DNA of 55,311 nucleotides from Clostridiales bacterium (GTDB lineage: Bacteria > Bacillota > Clostridia > Christensenellales > JAISNN01): contig JAISNN010000009.1 in assembly GCA_031276195.1 (NCBI GenBank), positions 1-55,311 on the forward strand, in the 5' to 3' direction. Shown one piece after another: positions 1-8,387 of the stretch. The notes below the pieces were generated by a model. It saw only the letters and a program-made list of their open reading frames with translations, had not been told where the DNA came from and did no database searches. A program made the position numbers and the translations under genes. Position 1 is the stretch's first letter. Every line of letters begins with the position of its first letter.

Positions 1-119
1 ATCAAATACTATAACCGCGATAGAATAAAAGAGAAACTAAAAATGAGCCCCGTTGATTACAGAACTCATTTTATAGCCGCTTAATTATTTCCTCCGTCCA
101 ACTTTTTGGGCGCGGAACA
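1..119 (+). mobile_element. 3' end of an IS3-family insertion sequence
   Basis: Bases 1-84 encode the last 27 residues of an IS3/IS150-type OrfB transposase: the tail reads IKYYNRDRIKEKLK, then SPVDYRT and a TAA stop. This YYN-R-IK-KLKGLSP-Y-R pattern is the normal C-terminus of that family. The remainder lies outside the window. After the stop, a terminal inverted repeat rich in CCGTCCAACTTTTTGGGCGC ends with CA at about 119, the usual IS3 end. Bases 55-119 recur identically and inverted at 43658-43722, which supports this outer boundary. Confidence 0.85.
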
Positions 120-314
120 ACCTCATTTCAAAAACTTTTGGTAATTTTGAGAGAAGCGGATTTTCTATTTTGAAAAAGGAACGCGCGTTTAAGAAAAGAA
201 TGCGTATGAAAACTTTTTCATAAAAATATTTTAATCCGTGCCCTCTTTCGAAAATTTTTAGTAAAATTTATAGATTAATATTTTCTATTTTGAGAAAAAA
301 AGGAGGGGTAATTG

Positions 315-2564
315 ATGAAAAAGATGCAAAAATTGATAGCGGTGTTTGCCGTTGTCTTTTCGGCGGCGTTGATTTTGACTTCGTGCGAATGGGTTAAAAA
401 CCTTTTCGGCGGCGATGTGAATTATGCCGTAACTTTTGTGGTAGACGGCAAGACTTACGACAAAATTACGGTAAAAGAGGGGGGCGAAGCAGTCTTTCCG
501 AAAGATCCCAAAAAAGAGGGCTATGCTTTTGACGGGTGGGCGTATGATGGCGGCGCGTTTTTTAAGGGAGGAACGGTCGGCAGTGATTTGACCGTTTACG
601 CGGTATGGACGAGGATCTATAAAATTGTCTTTTTGGTTGACGGCGCGGCGCGCTATATCCTTTCGGTCAGAGAAGGAGAGGAGTTGGGTTTTCTGCCCCC
701 CGCCCCCCAAAAAGAGGACTATATGTTTGACGGGTGGGCGTATGAGGGCGGAGCGCCATTCGAGGGGGGAGCAATAAATTCAAACATAACGCTTTACGCT
801 AAATGGGTTGAAGTTCTCTGTACCGAAGGCTTGCAGTTTACAAAGATAAATGGCGGCTATGAGGTGAGCGTGGGGACGGCGACGGATAATGATATCATAA
901 TCCCCGCAATTTATAAAGGAGAGAGCGTAATCGGAATAGCGGATAACGGTTTTAGGGACAAAAGCAATATTGTTTCAGTCGAAATTCCGGATAGCGTAAT
1001 GGGTATCGGGTTGTATGCGTTTTCCGGTTGCGGTAGTTTGGCAACGATCGATATACCCGAGGGAGTAACGAGTATCGGTGGCGGCGCGTTCTTCGGGTGC
1101 GGTCGTTTGACGGGCATTAACGTTGATGCGGGAAATAAAAATTATGTGTCTATTGACGGAGTATTGTATAACAAAGAACAAACTACGTTGATATGCTATC
1201 CCGAGGGAAAGACGGCGAGTAGTTTCACCATACCCGAGGGAGTAAAGAGTATCGGTGATTATGCGTTCCGTGGTTGCAATAGTTTGACAACGATCGTTAT
1301 GCCCGACTCTGTAACGAGTATAGGTAGTAATGCGTTCTATAATTGCGGTAGTTTGACAACGATCGATATACCCGAGGGATCAAGATTAACGAGTATAGGT
1401 AGTTATGCGTTCGCTTCTTGCAGTAGTTTGACAACGATCGATATACCCGAGCGGGTAACGAGTATAGGTAGTTCTGCGTTCTCTAATTGCAGTAGTTTGA
1501 CAACGGTCGTTATACCCGAGGGAGTAACGAGTATAGGTAGTTATGCGTTCTTTAGATGCAGTAGTTTGACAACGATCGATATACCCGAGGGGGTAACGAG
1601 TATAGGTAGTTCTGCGTTCTCTAATTGCAGTAGTTTGACAACGATCGCCATACCCGAAGGAGTAACAAGTATCGGGGATAGGGCGTTCTCTAATTGCGGT
1701 AGTTTGACGACGGTCGTTATACCCGAGGGAGTAACGAGTATAGGGAGTTATGCGTTCGCTTCTTGCAGTAGTTTGACAACGATCGATATACCCGAGGGGG
1801 TAACGAGTATCGGTAATGGTGCGTTCTATGATTGCAGTAGTTTGACAACGATCGTTATACCCGAGGGAGTAACGAGTATCGGGGATAGGGCGTTCTCTAA
1901 TTGCAGTAGTTTGACGACGATCGTTATACCTGAGGGAGTAACGACTATCAGCGGCGGTATGTTCTCCGGTTGCAATAGTTTGACTTCAATCGCCATACCC
2001 GAGAGAGTAACGAGTATAGGGAGTTATGCGTTCGATAATTGCGGTAGTTTGACGACGATCGCCATACCCAAGGGAGTAACGAGTATCGGGGATTCTGCGT
2101 TCGCTCTTTGCAGTAGTTTGACAACGATCGTTATACCCGAGGGATCAAAATTAACGAGTATAGGGAATAGTGCGTTCTCTTATTGCAGTAGTTTGACAAC
2201 GATCGTTATACCCGCCGGAGTAACGAGTATCGGTAGTGGTACGTTCTCTTCTTGCAGAAGTTTGATGACGATCGTTATATCCGACTCTGTAACGAGTATA
2301 GGAGATTTTGCGTTCCGTGGATGCAGTAGTTTGACAACGATCGTTATACCTAAGGGAGTAACGACTATCGGGTATAATGCGTTCGAGGATTGCGGTAAGT
2401 TAACTATTTATGCGAAAGCGGAGAGCAAGCCCGACGGGTGGAATTCGAGTTGGAATCCTCTTAACCGTACCGTGTATTGGTATTCGGAGGAATATAAGAG
2501 CGGAAACTATTGGCGTTATACGACCGTGGACGAAGTGAAAGTTCCCACACCTTGGAATAATTAA
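315..2564 (+). CDS. BspA-like leucine-rich-repeat surface lipoprotein
   Basis: A 749-residue secreted protein. It starts with a lipoprotein signal peptide (charged MKKMQK, hydrophobic stretch, lipobox LTSC near residue 25). Two Listeria-Bacteroides type repeats follow (about residues 35-95 and 97-160, each ending in a YAxW motif), then TpLRR/BspA-type LRR_5 repeats to about residue 700. From about base 1280 there are 16 uninterrupted units of about 23 residues (SLTTIxIPEGVTSIG-x-AF-x-C), nearly identical at DNA level. Earlier units are interrupted by a GVLYN insert typical of BspA proteins. I start at ATG 315 rather than TTG 312 because AGGAGGGG at 301-308 is well spaced from it. BspA-type proteins are usually surface adhesins; the ligand is unknown. 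A strong terminator follows at 2793-2834. Confidence 0.9.
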   Translation: MKKMQKLIAVFAVVFSAALILTSCEWVKNLFGGDVNYAVTFVVDGKTYDKITVKEGGEAVFPKDPKKEGYAFDGWAYDGGAFFKGGTVGSDLTVYAVWTRIYKIVFLVDGAARYILSVREGEELGFLPPAPQKEDYMFDGWAYEGGAPFEGGAINSNITLYAKWVEVLCTEGLQFTKINGGYEVSVGTATDNDIIIPAIYKGESVIGIADNGFRDKSNIVSVEIPDSVMGIGLYAFSGCGSLATIDIPEGVTSIGGGAFFGCGRLTGINVDAGNKNYVSIDGVLYNKEQTTLICYPEGKTASSFTIPEGVKSIGDYAFRGCNSLTTIVMPDSVTSIGSNAFYNCGSLTTIDIPEGSRLTSIGSYAFASCSSLTTIDIPERVTSIGSSAFSNCSSLTTVVIPEGVTSIGSYAFFRCSSLTTIDIPEGVTSIGSSAFSNCSSLTTIAIPEGVTSIGDRAFSNCGSLTTVVIPEGVTSIGSYAFASCSSLTTIDIPEGVTSIGNGAFYDCSSLTTIVIPEGVTSIGDRAFSNCSSLTTIVIPEGVTTISGGMFSGCNSLTSIAIPERVTSIGSYAFDNCGSLTTIAIPKGVTSIGDSAFALCSSLTTIVIPEGSKLTSIGNSAFSYCSSLTTIVIPAGVTSIGSGTFSSCRSLMTIVISDSVTSIGDFAFRGCSSLTTIVIPKGVTTIGYNAFEDCGKLTIYAKAESKPDGWNSSWNPLNRTVYWYSEEYKSGNYWRYTTVDEVKVPTPWNN

Positions 2565-2610
2565 CGGGTGGCTGTAAGCGGCGTTCCCACACCGTGGAAT
2601 CGTTATTAGG
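2541..2610 (+). repeat. Tandem duplication of the LRR gene 3' end
   Basis: The final codons of the LRR lipoprotein (VPTPWN) recur with a 42-bp period just after the stop: GTTCCCACACCTTGGAAT at 2541 and GTTCCCACACCGTGGAAT at 2583. The second copy lies outside the reading frame's stop and is non-coding. Confidence 0.75.
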
Positions 2611-2639
2611 CGGTTGGGATTTTTGTACAAAATTAATTT

Positions 2640-2790
2640 TAGTATTTTTTACAAAATAAATTCAGCGTTTTGTGCAAAATTAAGGAAATCCTAATAGCCT
2701 TAAAAGAAATTTTACAAAATTAAGGAAAACCTAAATAATATCAAGAAAATTTTACAAAATTAAGGTTTTCCTAATAGCGTTTAGAAAAAT
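2640..2790. repeat. AT-rich tandem array
   Basis: Degenerate repeats of ACAAAATTAAGGAAAACCTA (three clear copies near 2660, 2710 and 2750) lie between the LRR gene and its terminator. No gene is visible here. Confidence 0.6.
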
Positions 2791-2792
2791 AT

Positions 2793-2834
2793 AAAAAAAC
2801 TTCTCTCTTTGTTTTATAAGAGAGAAGTTTTTTT
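2793..2834 (+). terminator. Rho-independent terminator
   Basis: AAAAACTTCTCTC, loop TTTGTTTTATAA, then GAGAGAAGTTTTTTT: a strong stem followed by a T run, downstream of the LRR lipoprotein gene. Confidence 0.9.
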
Positions 2835-2841
2835 AATCGGT

Positions 2842-3715
2842 CGCCCCACCCCTTTGATCCCCTCCCACGGAGGGGAATTGCGGATAGTTAGTGAAATACC
2901 GTTAAAATGCGTCGCTTTGTAAGTTCTGTCGGCGTTGACGTAAACGGTAAAATATCAAGCCGACGGTACGCCCCACCCCTGCACCCCTCCCACGGAGGGG
3001 AATAGCGGATAATGAGTGAAATGCCGTTAAAATGCGTCGCTTTTGTTTCCTATCGTCATTGACGTAAATAGTCCGTATCAAGCCGACGTTACGCCCCACC
3101 CTTGGAATCGTCGAGTAAACTTGAACGAATTTTAGGATGCGTCTTTTTTGCCATAAACCGCCTTGTCTTTTTGGCAATAGCGAATGCTATTGCCTGCAAA
3201 AACAATTCGGTTTCTATCTAAAAAATCCGCTATTCAAAATTCGTTCCGTTTAATCTCCGCTTCTTTATCCCCTCCCACGGAGGGGAATTTCCGCTCTCCA
3301 CGCTTTGAATGGAAAAATTCACTTTTTCCAAGCGGTCGCCCCACCCCTTTGATCCCCTCCCACGGAGGGGAATAGCGGATAATTTAGTGAAATGCCGTTA
3401 AAATGCGTCGCTTTCGTTTCCTATCGTCATTGACGTAAATAGTCCGTATCAAGCCGACGTTACGCCCCACCCCTAAACCCCTCCCACGGAGGGGAATTTC
3501 CGCTCTCCGCGCTTTGAATGGAAAAATTTACTTTTTCCAAGCGGTCGCCCCACCCCCTAACCCCCTCCCACGGAGGGGAATTGCGGATAAAGAGAGAAAA
3601 GGGGAAAATGCGTCGCTTTGTAAGTTCTGTCGGCGTTGACGTAAATAGTCCGTATCAAACGTAACGTTACGCCCCACCCCTACACCCCTCCCACGGAGGG
3701 GAATTGCGGAGGCGT
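2842..3715. repeat. Array of CCCCTCCCACGGAGGGGAAT palindromic repeats
   Basis: The core CCCCTCCCACGGAGGGGAAT, a hairpin with stem CCCCTCC/GGAGGGG, occurs about seven times (near 2859, 2979, 3270, 3354, 3478, 3564 and 3687), mostly preceded by CGCCCCACCCC and followed by GCGGATA. Several copies belong to longer units of about 120-130 bp carrying AATGCCGTTAAAATGCGTCG and a segment with GTCCGTATCAAGCCGACG. A diverged copy sits at 19637-19685 and a weaker one near 27970-28010. No plausible gene lies in this stretch; short open frames here arise from the repeats. Confidence 0.85.
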
Positions 3716-3841
3716 TATTTTTGAGGGATAAAAAGCGGCTTTTACATATAATAAATTTTTGGTTTTTATAAAAATTAATAAAAGTTTGATTTTTTTAAAA
3801 TTATCGAAAGTTTTCTCTCTCGTATTTTAGATAAAAAAGAA

Positions 3842-3912
3842 GGGAGTTCTGAATCTGTGTTATAAAAAGTCATACCAATCAAGCAAAATCATCACACAAA
3901 CTTAGAACTATC
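3842..3912. mobile_element. MITE family A, copy 1 (71 bp, 8-bp target duplication)
   Basis: A short palindromic element beginning GGGAGTTCTGAATCTGTG and ending CACAAACTTAGAACTATC. It is flanked on both sides by the direct repeat AAAAAGAA (3834-3841 and 3913-3920). The ends match copies at 17608 and 42557. No coding capacity. The 8-bp duplications and GGGAGTTCTAA ends indicate transposition. Confidence 0.88.
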
Positions 3913-3918
3913 AAAAAG

Positions 3919-3983
3919 AATTATTGAAAGTTTTTGAAAGAGGACGCGGGAGAAAAACTTTTTTTAAAAAAGTTTTTTCCCGC
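3919..3983 (-). repeat. Hairpin element H, copy A (putative terminator)
   Basis: The tail TTATTGAAAGTTTTTGAAAG leads into a long palindrome, GCGGGAGAAAAACTTTTT and its complement, ending in CCCGC. It lies 18 bases 3' of the stop of the minus-strand symporter gene, so it probably ends or protects that transcript. Other copies are at 25774, 31707 and 33409. Confidence 0.75.
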
Positions 3984-4000
3984 ATATTTTACAATTTTAT

Positions 4001-5536
4001 TTATTTTGAGATCCAGAGGTCGTCCGCGGGGAGACCGGTTACGGAGGAGAAGGTATGTTTATCGGAGGGGGAGAGGGCGGTTTGACCCGCGGTTCGTTTT
4101 TCTTGAATTTTCGTTTTGATCAGGGCGTGGGTTTCGGGGGTTAGGCCGTAGGTTTTGGAGATTGCGAACATAACCGCGCCGCCGATTACGGGTATGACGC
4201 ACAGCATAATTTTGAGTGAGGCGAGGCTGAGCGCGGTGGCTTTTTCGGGAGTCGCCGCGGTTTCGTCGCTCAATCCGAACGCGAAGAGAGCCGCGCCGCA
4301 TACCAAAAACGCCGCGCCTTGCGCCACTTGCCGTCCGAGGCTGACCAATCCCGCGTTCGCGCCTTCGCGGCGTATGCCGGATACGAGTTCGTCGACGTCG
4401 GCGAGGTCGGGCATAAGTGAATTCGGAACGAAATTTAAGCAGGACACGCCCGCGCCGATGAACGCGACGGCGATAAAATAAAAGATTATGCCCGCGTCCG
4501 GCGTTATGAAAAACACGATCAGGCTTCCGATCGCAAGCAAGGGCAGATCGACCAGAAACGGGCGGTGTTTATTGCGTTTTTTCATCATCAATACGTTCGG
4601 GATAAAGAAACTCATTTCAAACGCGTCGCGGATATTGACGACCAAAAAACTCAAAGTCATAGAGAAAGAGAACGTCCAAAAAGAGATTTCGTAGGCCGTG
4701 TTCGTGTATACCAAAAGCACGAAGGTTACAAGCGAAACGGATACGGCGTAATAGATAAAAGACCCCAAAACCGTGAGCAAAAAACATTTTTTGAAAAGTT
4801 TGCAGCGCAAAAGTTCGCCGTAGGTTTTGAATACGCTTTTTAAGGTTTCTTTCGGTTTTTCGAGAGTTTGCAAAGGGGGGATTTTTTCCTTTGTCCCCGC
4901 GAATGTAACGAGGAGCGGAATTGCGAATACCGCGCCGAGAATTAAGCCCAATTTAAAGAAATTTCCGCTCATTCCCGCGTATTCCGCCGCGGTTTCGGCG
5001 GGGATTAAGAGTTGGTATACGTAGTTTCCGCCGACGGAAAAAAGACCCGAAAAAACCATCCGGACGGAGGAATAATTTGTGCGTTCGCCGTAGGAATCGG
5101 TGATTTTGGGCAGGATCGCTTCGTAGGGAACCATTCCCATCGAAAACGCCGTGGAAAATAATATCTGCGCCGCCAAAAAATAGAAAAAACGCCCCGTTTC
5201 GCCCGAGATTCCGAACGGATACCAAAGCATAAAATAGGTGATAAACACGGGGATCGCCGCCGCCAAAAACCACGGACGGCAACTGCCGAGTTTTGTATGC
5301 GTGCGGTCGACGATCAAGCCCATCATAGGATCGACGAAACCGTCCCAAATCTTTCCGACCGCGACGACCGCGCCGGCCGCAAGCGGATTTAAACCCATCG
5401 CGAAAGTCAGAAAACTCATGTAGTAAAGGGTGAAAACCTGCGTTACGCCGCCGCCCAAGCCGTAGCCCGAGGAATAGGAGACGATTTTCCAAGTCTTTTG
5501 CAGTGCGCTTTTAAAATTTTTCTTTTCGGTAACCAT
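4001..5536 (-). CDS. GPH-family sugar:cation symporter (MFS)
   Basis: A 511-residue polytopic membrane protein of the glycoside-pentoside-hexuronide:cation symporter family (MelB/XynP type), which imports oligosaccharides or glycosides with Na+ or H+. The N-terminal half has the family signature: KIWDGFVDPMMGLIVDRT followed by a G-x-x-RPW motif (about residues 62-90), and NYVYQLLIP-type helices follow. About 12 hydrophobic segments are present, the expected number. The substrate cannot be read; the GH5 enzyme 7 kb away may be functionally related but is not linked. A promoter at 5545-5573 places the likely transcription start only a few bases before the ATG, and no ribosome binding site is obvious. 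The hairpin at 3919-3983 follows the stop. Confidence 0.9.
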   Translation of the reverse strand: MVTEKKNFKSALQKTWKIVSYSSGYGLGGGVTQVFTLYYMSFLTFAMGLNPLAAGAVVAVGKIWDGFVDPMMGLIVDRTHTKLGSCRPWFLAAAIPVFITYFMLWYPFGISGETGRFFYFLAAQILFSTAFSMGMVPYEAILPKITDSYGERTNYSSVRMVFSGLFSVGGNYVYQLLIPAETAAEYAGMSGNFFKLGLILGAVFAIPLLVTFAGTKEKIPPLQTLEKPKETLKSVFKTYGELLRCKLFKKCFLLTVLGSFIYYAVSVSLVTFVLLVYTNTAYEISFWTFSFSMTLSFLVVNIRDAFEMSFFIPNVLMMKKRNKHRPFLVDLPLLAIGSLIVFFITPDAGIIFYFIAVAFIGAGVSCLNFVPNSLMPDLADVDELVSGIRREGANAGLVSLGRQVAQGAAFLVCGAALFAFGLSDETAATPEKATALSLASLKIMLCVIPVIGGAVMFAISKTYGLTPETHALIKTKIQEKRTAGQTALSPSDKHTFSSVTGLPADDLWISK

Positions 5537-5544
5537 AATGAAAT

Positions 5545-5573
5545 ATTTTACAGCATATCCGCCCGAAAGTCAA
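5545..5573 (-). promoter_or_regulatory. Sigma-A type promoter, possibly leaderless
   Basis: On the minus strand: TTGACT (5568-5573), 17-bp spacer, TAAAAT (5545-5550). The symporter ATG begins 8 bases after the -10 box, so the transcript would have almost no leader. Confidence 0.65.
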
Positions 5574-5689
5574 ATAATATATCCGCTAAACTTTTAAATC
5601 CATACGCCGTTTGTAATTTGCCGTTTTAAACGCCGCGTTTTTGCGTTTTAGGGTGTTTTTTTGACGGGAATGCTTACTTTTCATTTGTC

Positions 5690-5885
5690 TTTTGATAGAA
5701 AGGCTGGATTTGTGTTTTCGGAGCGGTTTTTTCGATATGGATTTTTAATTTACGTTTTAGGGTGTTTTTTTGATATGAACGTTGACTTTTCGTTTGTTTT
5801 TGGTATAAATGCTGAATTTGTGTTTTCGGAGCGGTTTTTTCGATATGAATTTTTAATTTACGTTTTCGCTTGCTTTTTGACGGAA
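5690..5885. repeat. Tandem duplication, 108-bp period
   Basis: ATTTGTGTTTTCGGAGCGG starts at 5708 and again at 5816, each followed by TTTTTTCGATATG and AATTTACGTTTT. Two imperfect copies fill most of the gap between the divergent symporter and membrane-protein genes. A small open frame through it is not supported by a ribosome binding site. Confidence 0.8.
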
Positions 5886-5894
5886 ATGTTTTAT

Positions 5895-5924
5895 TTGACT
5901 TTCGGGGCGGTTTTGTGATAAAAT
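5895..5924 (+). promoter_or_regulatory. Sigma-A type promoter, possibly leaderless
   Basis: TTGACT (5895-5900), 18-bp spacer, TAAAAT (5919-5924). The ATG at 5931 falls at the expected transcription start and no Shine-Dalgarno sequence precedes it. The core TTGACTTTCGGG is shared with the symporter promoter at 5545-5573. Confidence 0.6.
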
Positions 5925-5930
5925 AACGGT

Positions 5931-6410
5931 ATGAATATTTTCGACGGGAACAAAAAACTCAAAACCGCTAAAATAATAACGCTGATATTTTTAGGCGTGT
6001 TGTTCGTATGGTTTTCTTTCGATATGACGGGGCTGAAATCCGGGCAAACGAAAATCGTAACGCCGGCTTTCCCGGACACGCCGGAAGACTTTGTTTTTTG
6101 GCTTTTGTTTGTCGGCGCGATCGTCGTTTTTGTGTTGAAAGACGGGGTCGGGAAATACGTTTTGACGGGTTTTTTGCTCGTGTGGTTTTTGATTCAGGCA
6201 ACGGTGTATTTTAGCGGGGGAGAGGGGATCGCGCGTTATAACGATTTTTTCTTTGACACGCACCGCATATTCGCCGCGTCGGATAAATTCATTATCAAAG
6301 ATACCTATCATATGTTTTTAGACGTTTTTATTTTGTCCGCGTTGATCGCGGCGGTTTGGTATCTTGTTTTGAAAATACGGATAAGACGAACTAAAAATTA
6401 TCCGAATTGA
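5931..6410 (+). CDS. Small membrane protein of unknown function
   Basis: 159 residues with four predicted membrane helices (about residues 13-32, 52-70, 75-95 and 128-148) and a basic tail (KIRIRRTK). I do not recognise the family. The start is the first ATG after a good promoter; there is no clear ribosome binding site, so translation may be leaderless. The last 20 or so codons are duplicated immediately after the stop (see 6342-6460). Confidence 0.65.
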   Translation: MNIFDGNKKLKTAKIITLIFLGVLFVWFSFDMTGLKSGQTKIVTPAFPDTPEDFVFWLLFVGAIVVFVLKDGVGKYVLTGFLLVWFLIQATVYFSGGEGIARYNDFFFDTHRIFAASDKFIIKDTYHMFLDVFILSALIAAVWYLVLKIRIRRTKNYPN

Positions 6411-6460
6411 TTGCGGCGGTTTGTATCTTGTTTTAAAATACGGATAAGACGGAAAAGACG
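6342..6460 (+). repeat. Tandem duplication of a gene 3' end, 65-bp period
   Basis: TTGATCGCGGCGGTTTGGT at 6342 (coding) recurs as TTGATTGCGGCGGTTTGT at 6407 (past the stop), followed in both by ATCTTGTTTT and AAAATACGGATAAGACG. The second copy has small deletions and is non-coding. Confidence 0.85.
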
Positions 6461-6652
6461 TAAAGTGTGATGATGAAAACGGCGAAAAAAAAGAGAACCA
6501 ATGCGGATAAAGGAACGTAAGCGGTTTGGTTATTTGCGAAGATGTGAAATTTTTTATAGAGCGGCCGACGGGAGTTAATTGCAGGCATAGGTATATTTTG
6601 TTTTTATAAACGGTTTGCGATATGAGGGATAAACCGATGGGGGGTATACATA

Positions 6653-7147
6653 ATGGATAAACGGTGGTCAAAAATTAAAAAACATTTAGAGTCTTCACTC
6701 TGCGACCGGTTAAAGGGCAGGGTTACATACTTTGCTACAAGTTACCGCGGAGCCCATGACGGACAAGGCCGCGTCGCGATTTTAGTCGATAAGAAAGAGA
6801 TTATCAACGCGCCTTTTTCAACGTGGAACGGCGATTGTTTCAGCGAATACGCGGAGTGGGAAAATAGTACATCCGAAGATAAAGGAACGAGAGAGGATAT
6901 TATCAAAAGAATTGATGACAGACTTGCGCGAAACGGCATATTTGAACCCGTCGTTTTCGCTGACGCATACGATGAATTTTGCACTTGCCCGATAACGGAA
7001 TGCTTATCTTCCGACAACTATATTACAAGGATTATCGCCGTTATAGACAAGCGAACCGGTCGGCAAACACTTGAAAAAATGAAAGACAGTATGGAGAATG
7101 AACCGGCATGGTTTCGCTATTTTTATGATTTGCGTGTAAACGCTTAA
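6653..7147 (+). CDS. SF0329-like conserved protein of unknown function
   Basis: 164 residues, soluble. The N-terminus (WSKIKKHLESSLCDRLKGRV, then YFATSYR and VDKKEIINAP) resembles the conserved start of the SF0329 family, small proteins of unknown function common in Firmicutes. That assignment is by eye. The ATG at 6653 has a GGGGGGT stretch 8-14 bases upstream as ribosome binding site. Length is typical for the family and no catalytic motif is apparent. It stands alone between a membrane protein and a MITE. Confidence 0.6.
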   Translation: MDKRWSKIKKHLESSLCDRLKGRVTYFATSYRGAHDGQGRVAILVDKKEIINAPFSTWNGDCFSEYAEWENSTSEDKGTREDIIKRIDDRLARNGIFEPVVFADAYDEFCTCPITECLSSDNYITRIIAVIDKRTGRQTLEKMKDSMENEPAWFRYFYDLRVNA

Positions 7148-7221
7148 AATCAGCGGCGCAAATTATACCCGTTGTCAGGTGAGTATATACATACCCGATA
7201 GATAGCCGGCGTTAAAAATCC

Positions 7222-7291
7222 GGGAAATCTAAAAATTCGCGATAAATAAAGCGGCCGGTAACGCTTTTTATCACGAAAATTCAGAACAATC
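7222..7291. mobile_element. MITE family B, copy 1 (70 bp)
   Basis: Runs from GGGAAATCTAAAAATTCGCG to CACGAAAATTCAGAACAATC with a central CCGGT. It is flanked by AAAAATCC (7214-7221) and AAAAATTT (7292-7299), an imperfect 8-bp target duplication. It is similar end to end to the element at 21756-21825. Confidence 0.75.
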
Positions 7292-7326
7292 AAAAATTTT
7301 AAGAATTTATGCCGTTCGGCGCACTT

Positions 7327-8319
7327 TTATTTATACCGATTAACCGCCGTATAAGGTATGGAAAATTCCGGTATGCCGGACGAATAAGGCGCGATATCGT
7401 ACGGCGGATAGTATATCGTTACCGCGTTTTCACCCGAAAGATAAAAGTTTTTCGGGTCGAATTTTTCTTTTATGAGGTTTTCGTAGCCGTCGAAATAGAA
7501 CGCGGGATTTTTCGCGGCGTTTTGACGCGCTTGTCTTATGATTTCGGTTATTATACCGGCGCGCTCTTTCGGCGTCTTAAAAAAATCGCCGAGCATCAGC
7601 GTCTTGCAGTTCTTTAAATCGACCGTCTTTGACGCGCGCGTCGTCAGACCGTGCGCGTCGCCTTCGCGGTAGACATATTCGTCGCGGTAAAAACTCAATA
7701 CGTCGTTTTTATCGTACGTTACGGTGTAGGATATGTTTTTTTCAATACGGTCGGAGGGCGCGGAATCCGCCCCGTAAGCCGCGTTTGAGAGCGTTTTTCC
7801 GCACGTTTCCGCCGTTTGTTTTGCGGGCATTCCGCACGCTTCTATACCGTAGTTTTCATGTGTTTCCGCCCTTATCTTTGACGCTTCTGTACCGCGGTTT
7901 TCGTGTGCGTTTTTTGTTTTTTCGATATCTGTTTTTTTGTGCGTTTTCGACGCTTCCATACCGTAGTTTTCGTGTGTTTTCGCCCTTGTTTTCGACGCTT
8001 CTATACCGCGGTTTTCGTGTGCGTTTTTTGTTTTTTCGATATCTGTTTTTCCGCACGTTTCCGCCGTTTGTTTTGCGGGCATTCCGCACGCTTCTATACC
8101 GTAGTTTTCGTGTGTTTCCGCCCTTATTTTCGACGCTTCTATACCGCGGTTTTCGTATTCTTTCGGTATTGCCATACCGTACTTTTCATAAGCATTATAC
8201 GCCGCTTCTATACCGTGATTTTCATATACCGCCGCCGGCGTTTCGATATTATAAAAAAACATATTTAATTTCGCTCCGATATAAAGATTTTTATTGTCCG
8301 CGCATTCGCGTAAATTCAA
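7327..8319 (-). CDS. DUF4163/DUF3298 (RsiV/PdaC-like) protein with internal repeat insert
   Basis: 330 residues. The C-terminal 140 residues look like DUF4163 followed by DUF3298: SYTVTYDKNDVLSFYRDEYV, then ASKTVDLKNC, and a DUF3298-type ending FDPKNFYLSG, YYPPYDIAPYSSGIPEFSIPY. In this family the domain is usually extracytoplasmic, attached to anti-sigma factors or peptidoglycan deacetylases. Here no signal peptide or membrane segment is seen, so secretion is doubtful. Residues about 30-190 are degenerate tandem repeats (ENRGIEASKIRAETHENYG, ACGMPAKQTAETCGKT), present as near-identical DNA copies. They sit between the N-terminal strand (LYIGAKLNMFFYNIETPAA) and the domain, as if expanded in frame inside it. 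The start codon is uncertain. Confidence 0.7.
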   Translation of the reverse strand: MNLRECADNKNLYIGAKLNMFFYNIETPAAVYENHGIEAAYNAYEKYGMAIPKEYENRGIEASKIRAETHENYGIEACGMPAKQTAETCGKTDIEKTKNAHENRGIEASKTRAKTHENYGMEASKTHKKTDIEKTKNAHENRGTEASKIRAETHENYGIEACGMPAKQTAETCGKTLSNAAYGADSAPSDRIEKNISYTVTYDKNDVLSFYRDEYVYREGDAHGLTTRASKTVDLKNCKTLMLGDFFKTPKERAGIITEIIRQARQNAAKNPAFYFDGYENLIKEKFDPKNFYLSGENAVTIYYPPYDIAPYSSGIPEFSIPYTAVNRYK

Positions 8320-8387
8320 AAAAACATATCGGCAAAACGACGGACAACGGTATTAGTATTATAAATGATCGCAAAAATATTCCTTAT

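Noticed and set aside
2902-3375. Small open frames in the palindrome array
   Set aside because: They follow the repeats on both strands, change with repeat copy and lack ribosome binding sites.
5661-5918. An 85-codon plus-strand frame
   Set aside because: It spans the 108-bp duplication, has no ribosome binding site and repeats itself; not a gene.
6318-6671. A 117-codon minus-strand frame between two plus genes
   Set aside because: It overlaps the duplicated gene end and is low-complexity (S, P, F, Y); no start support.
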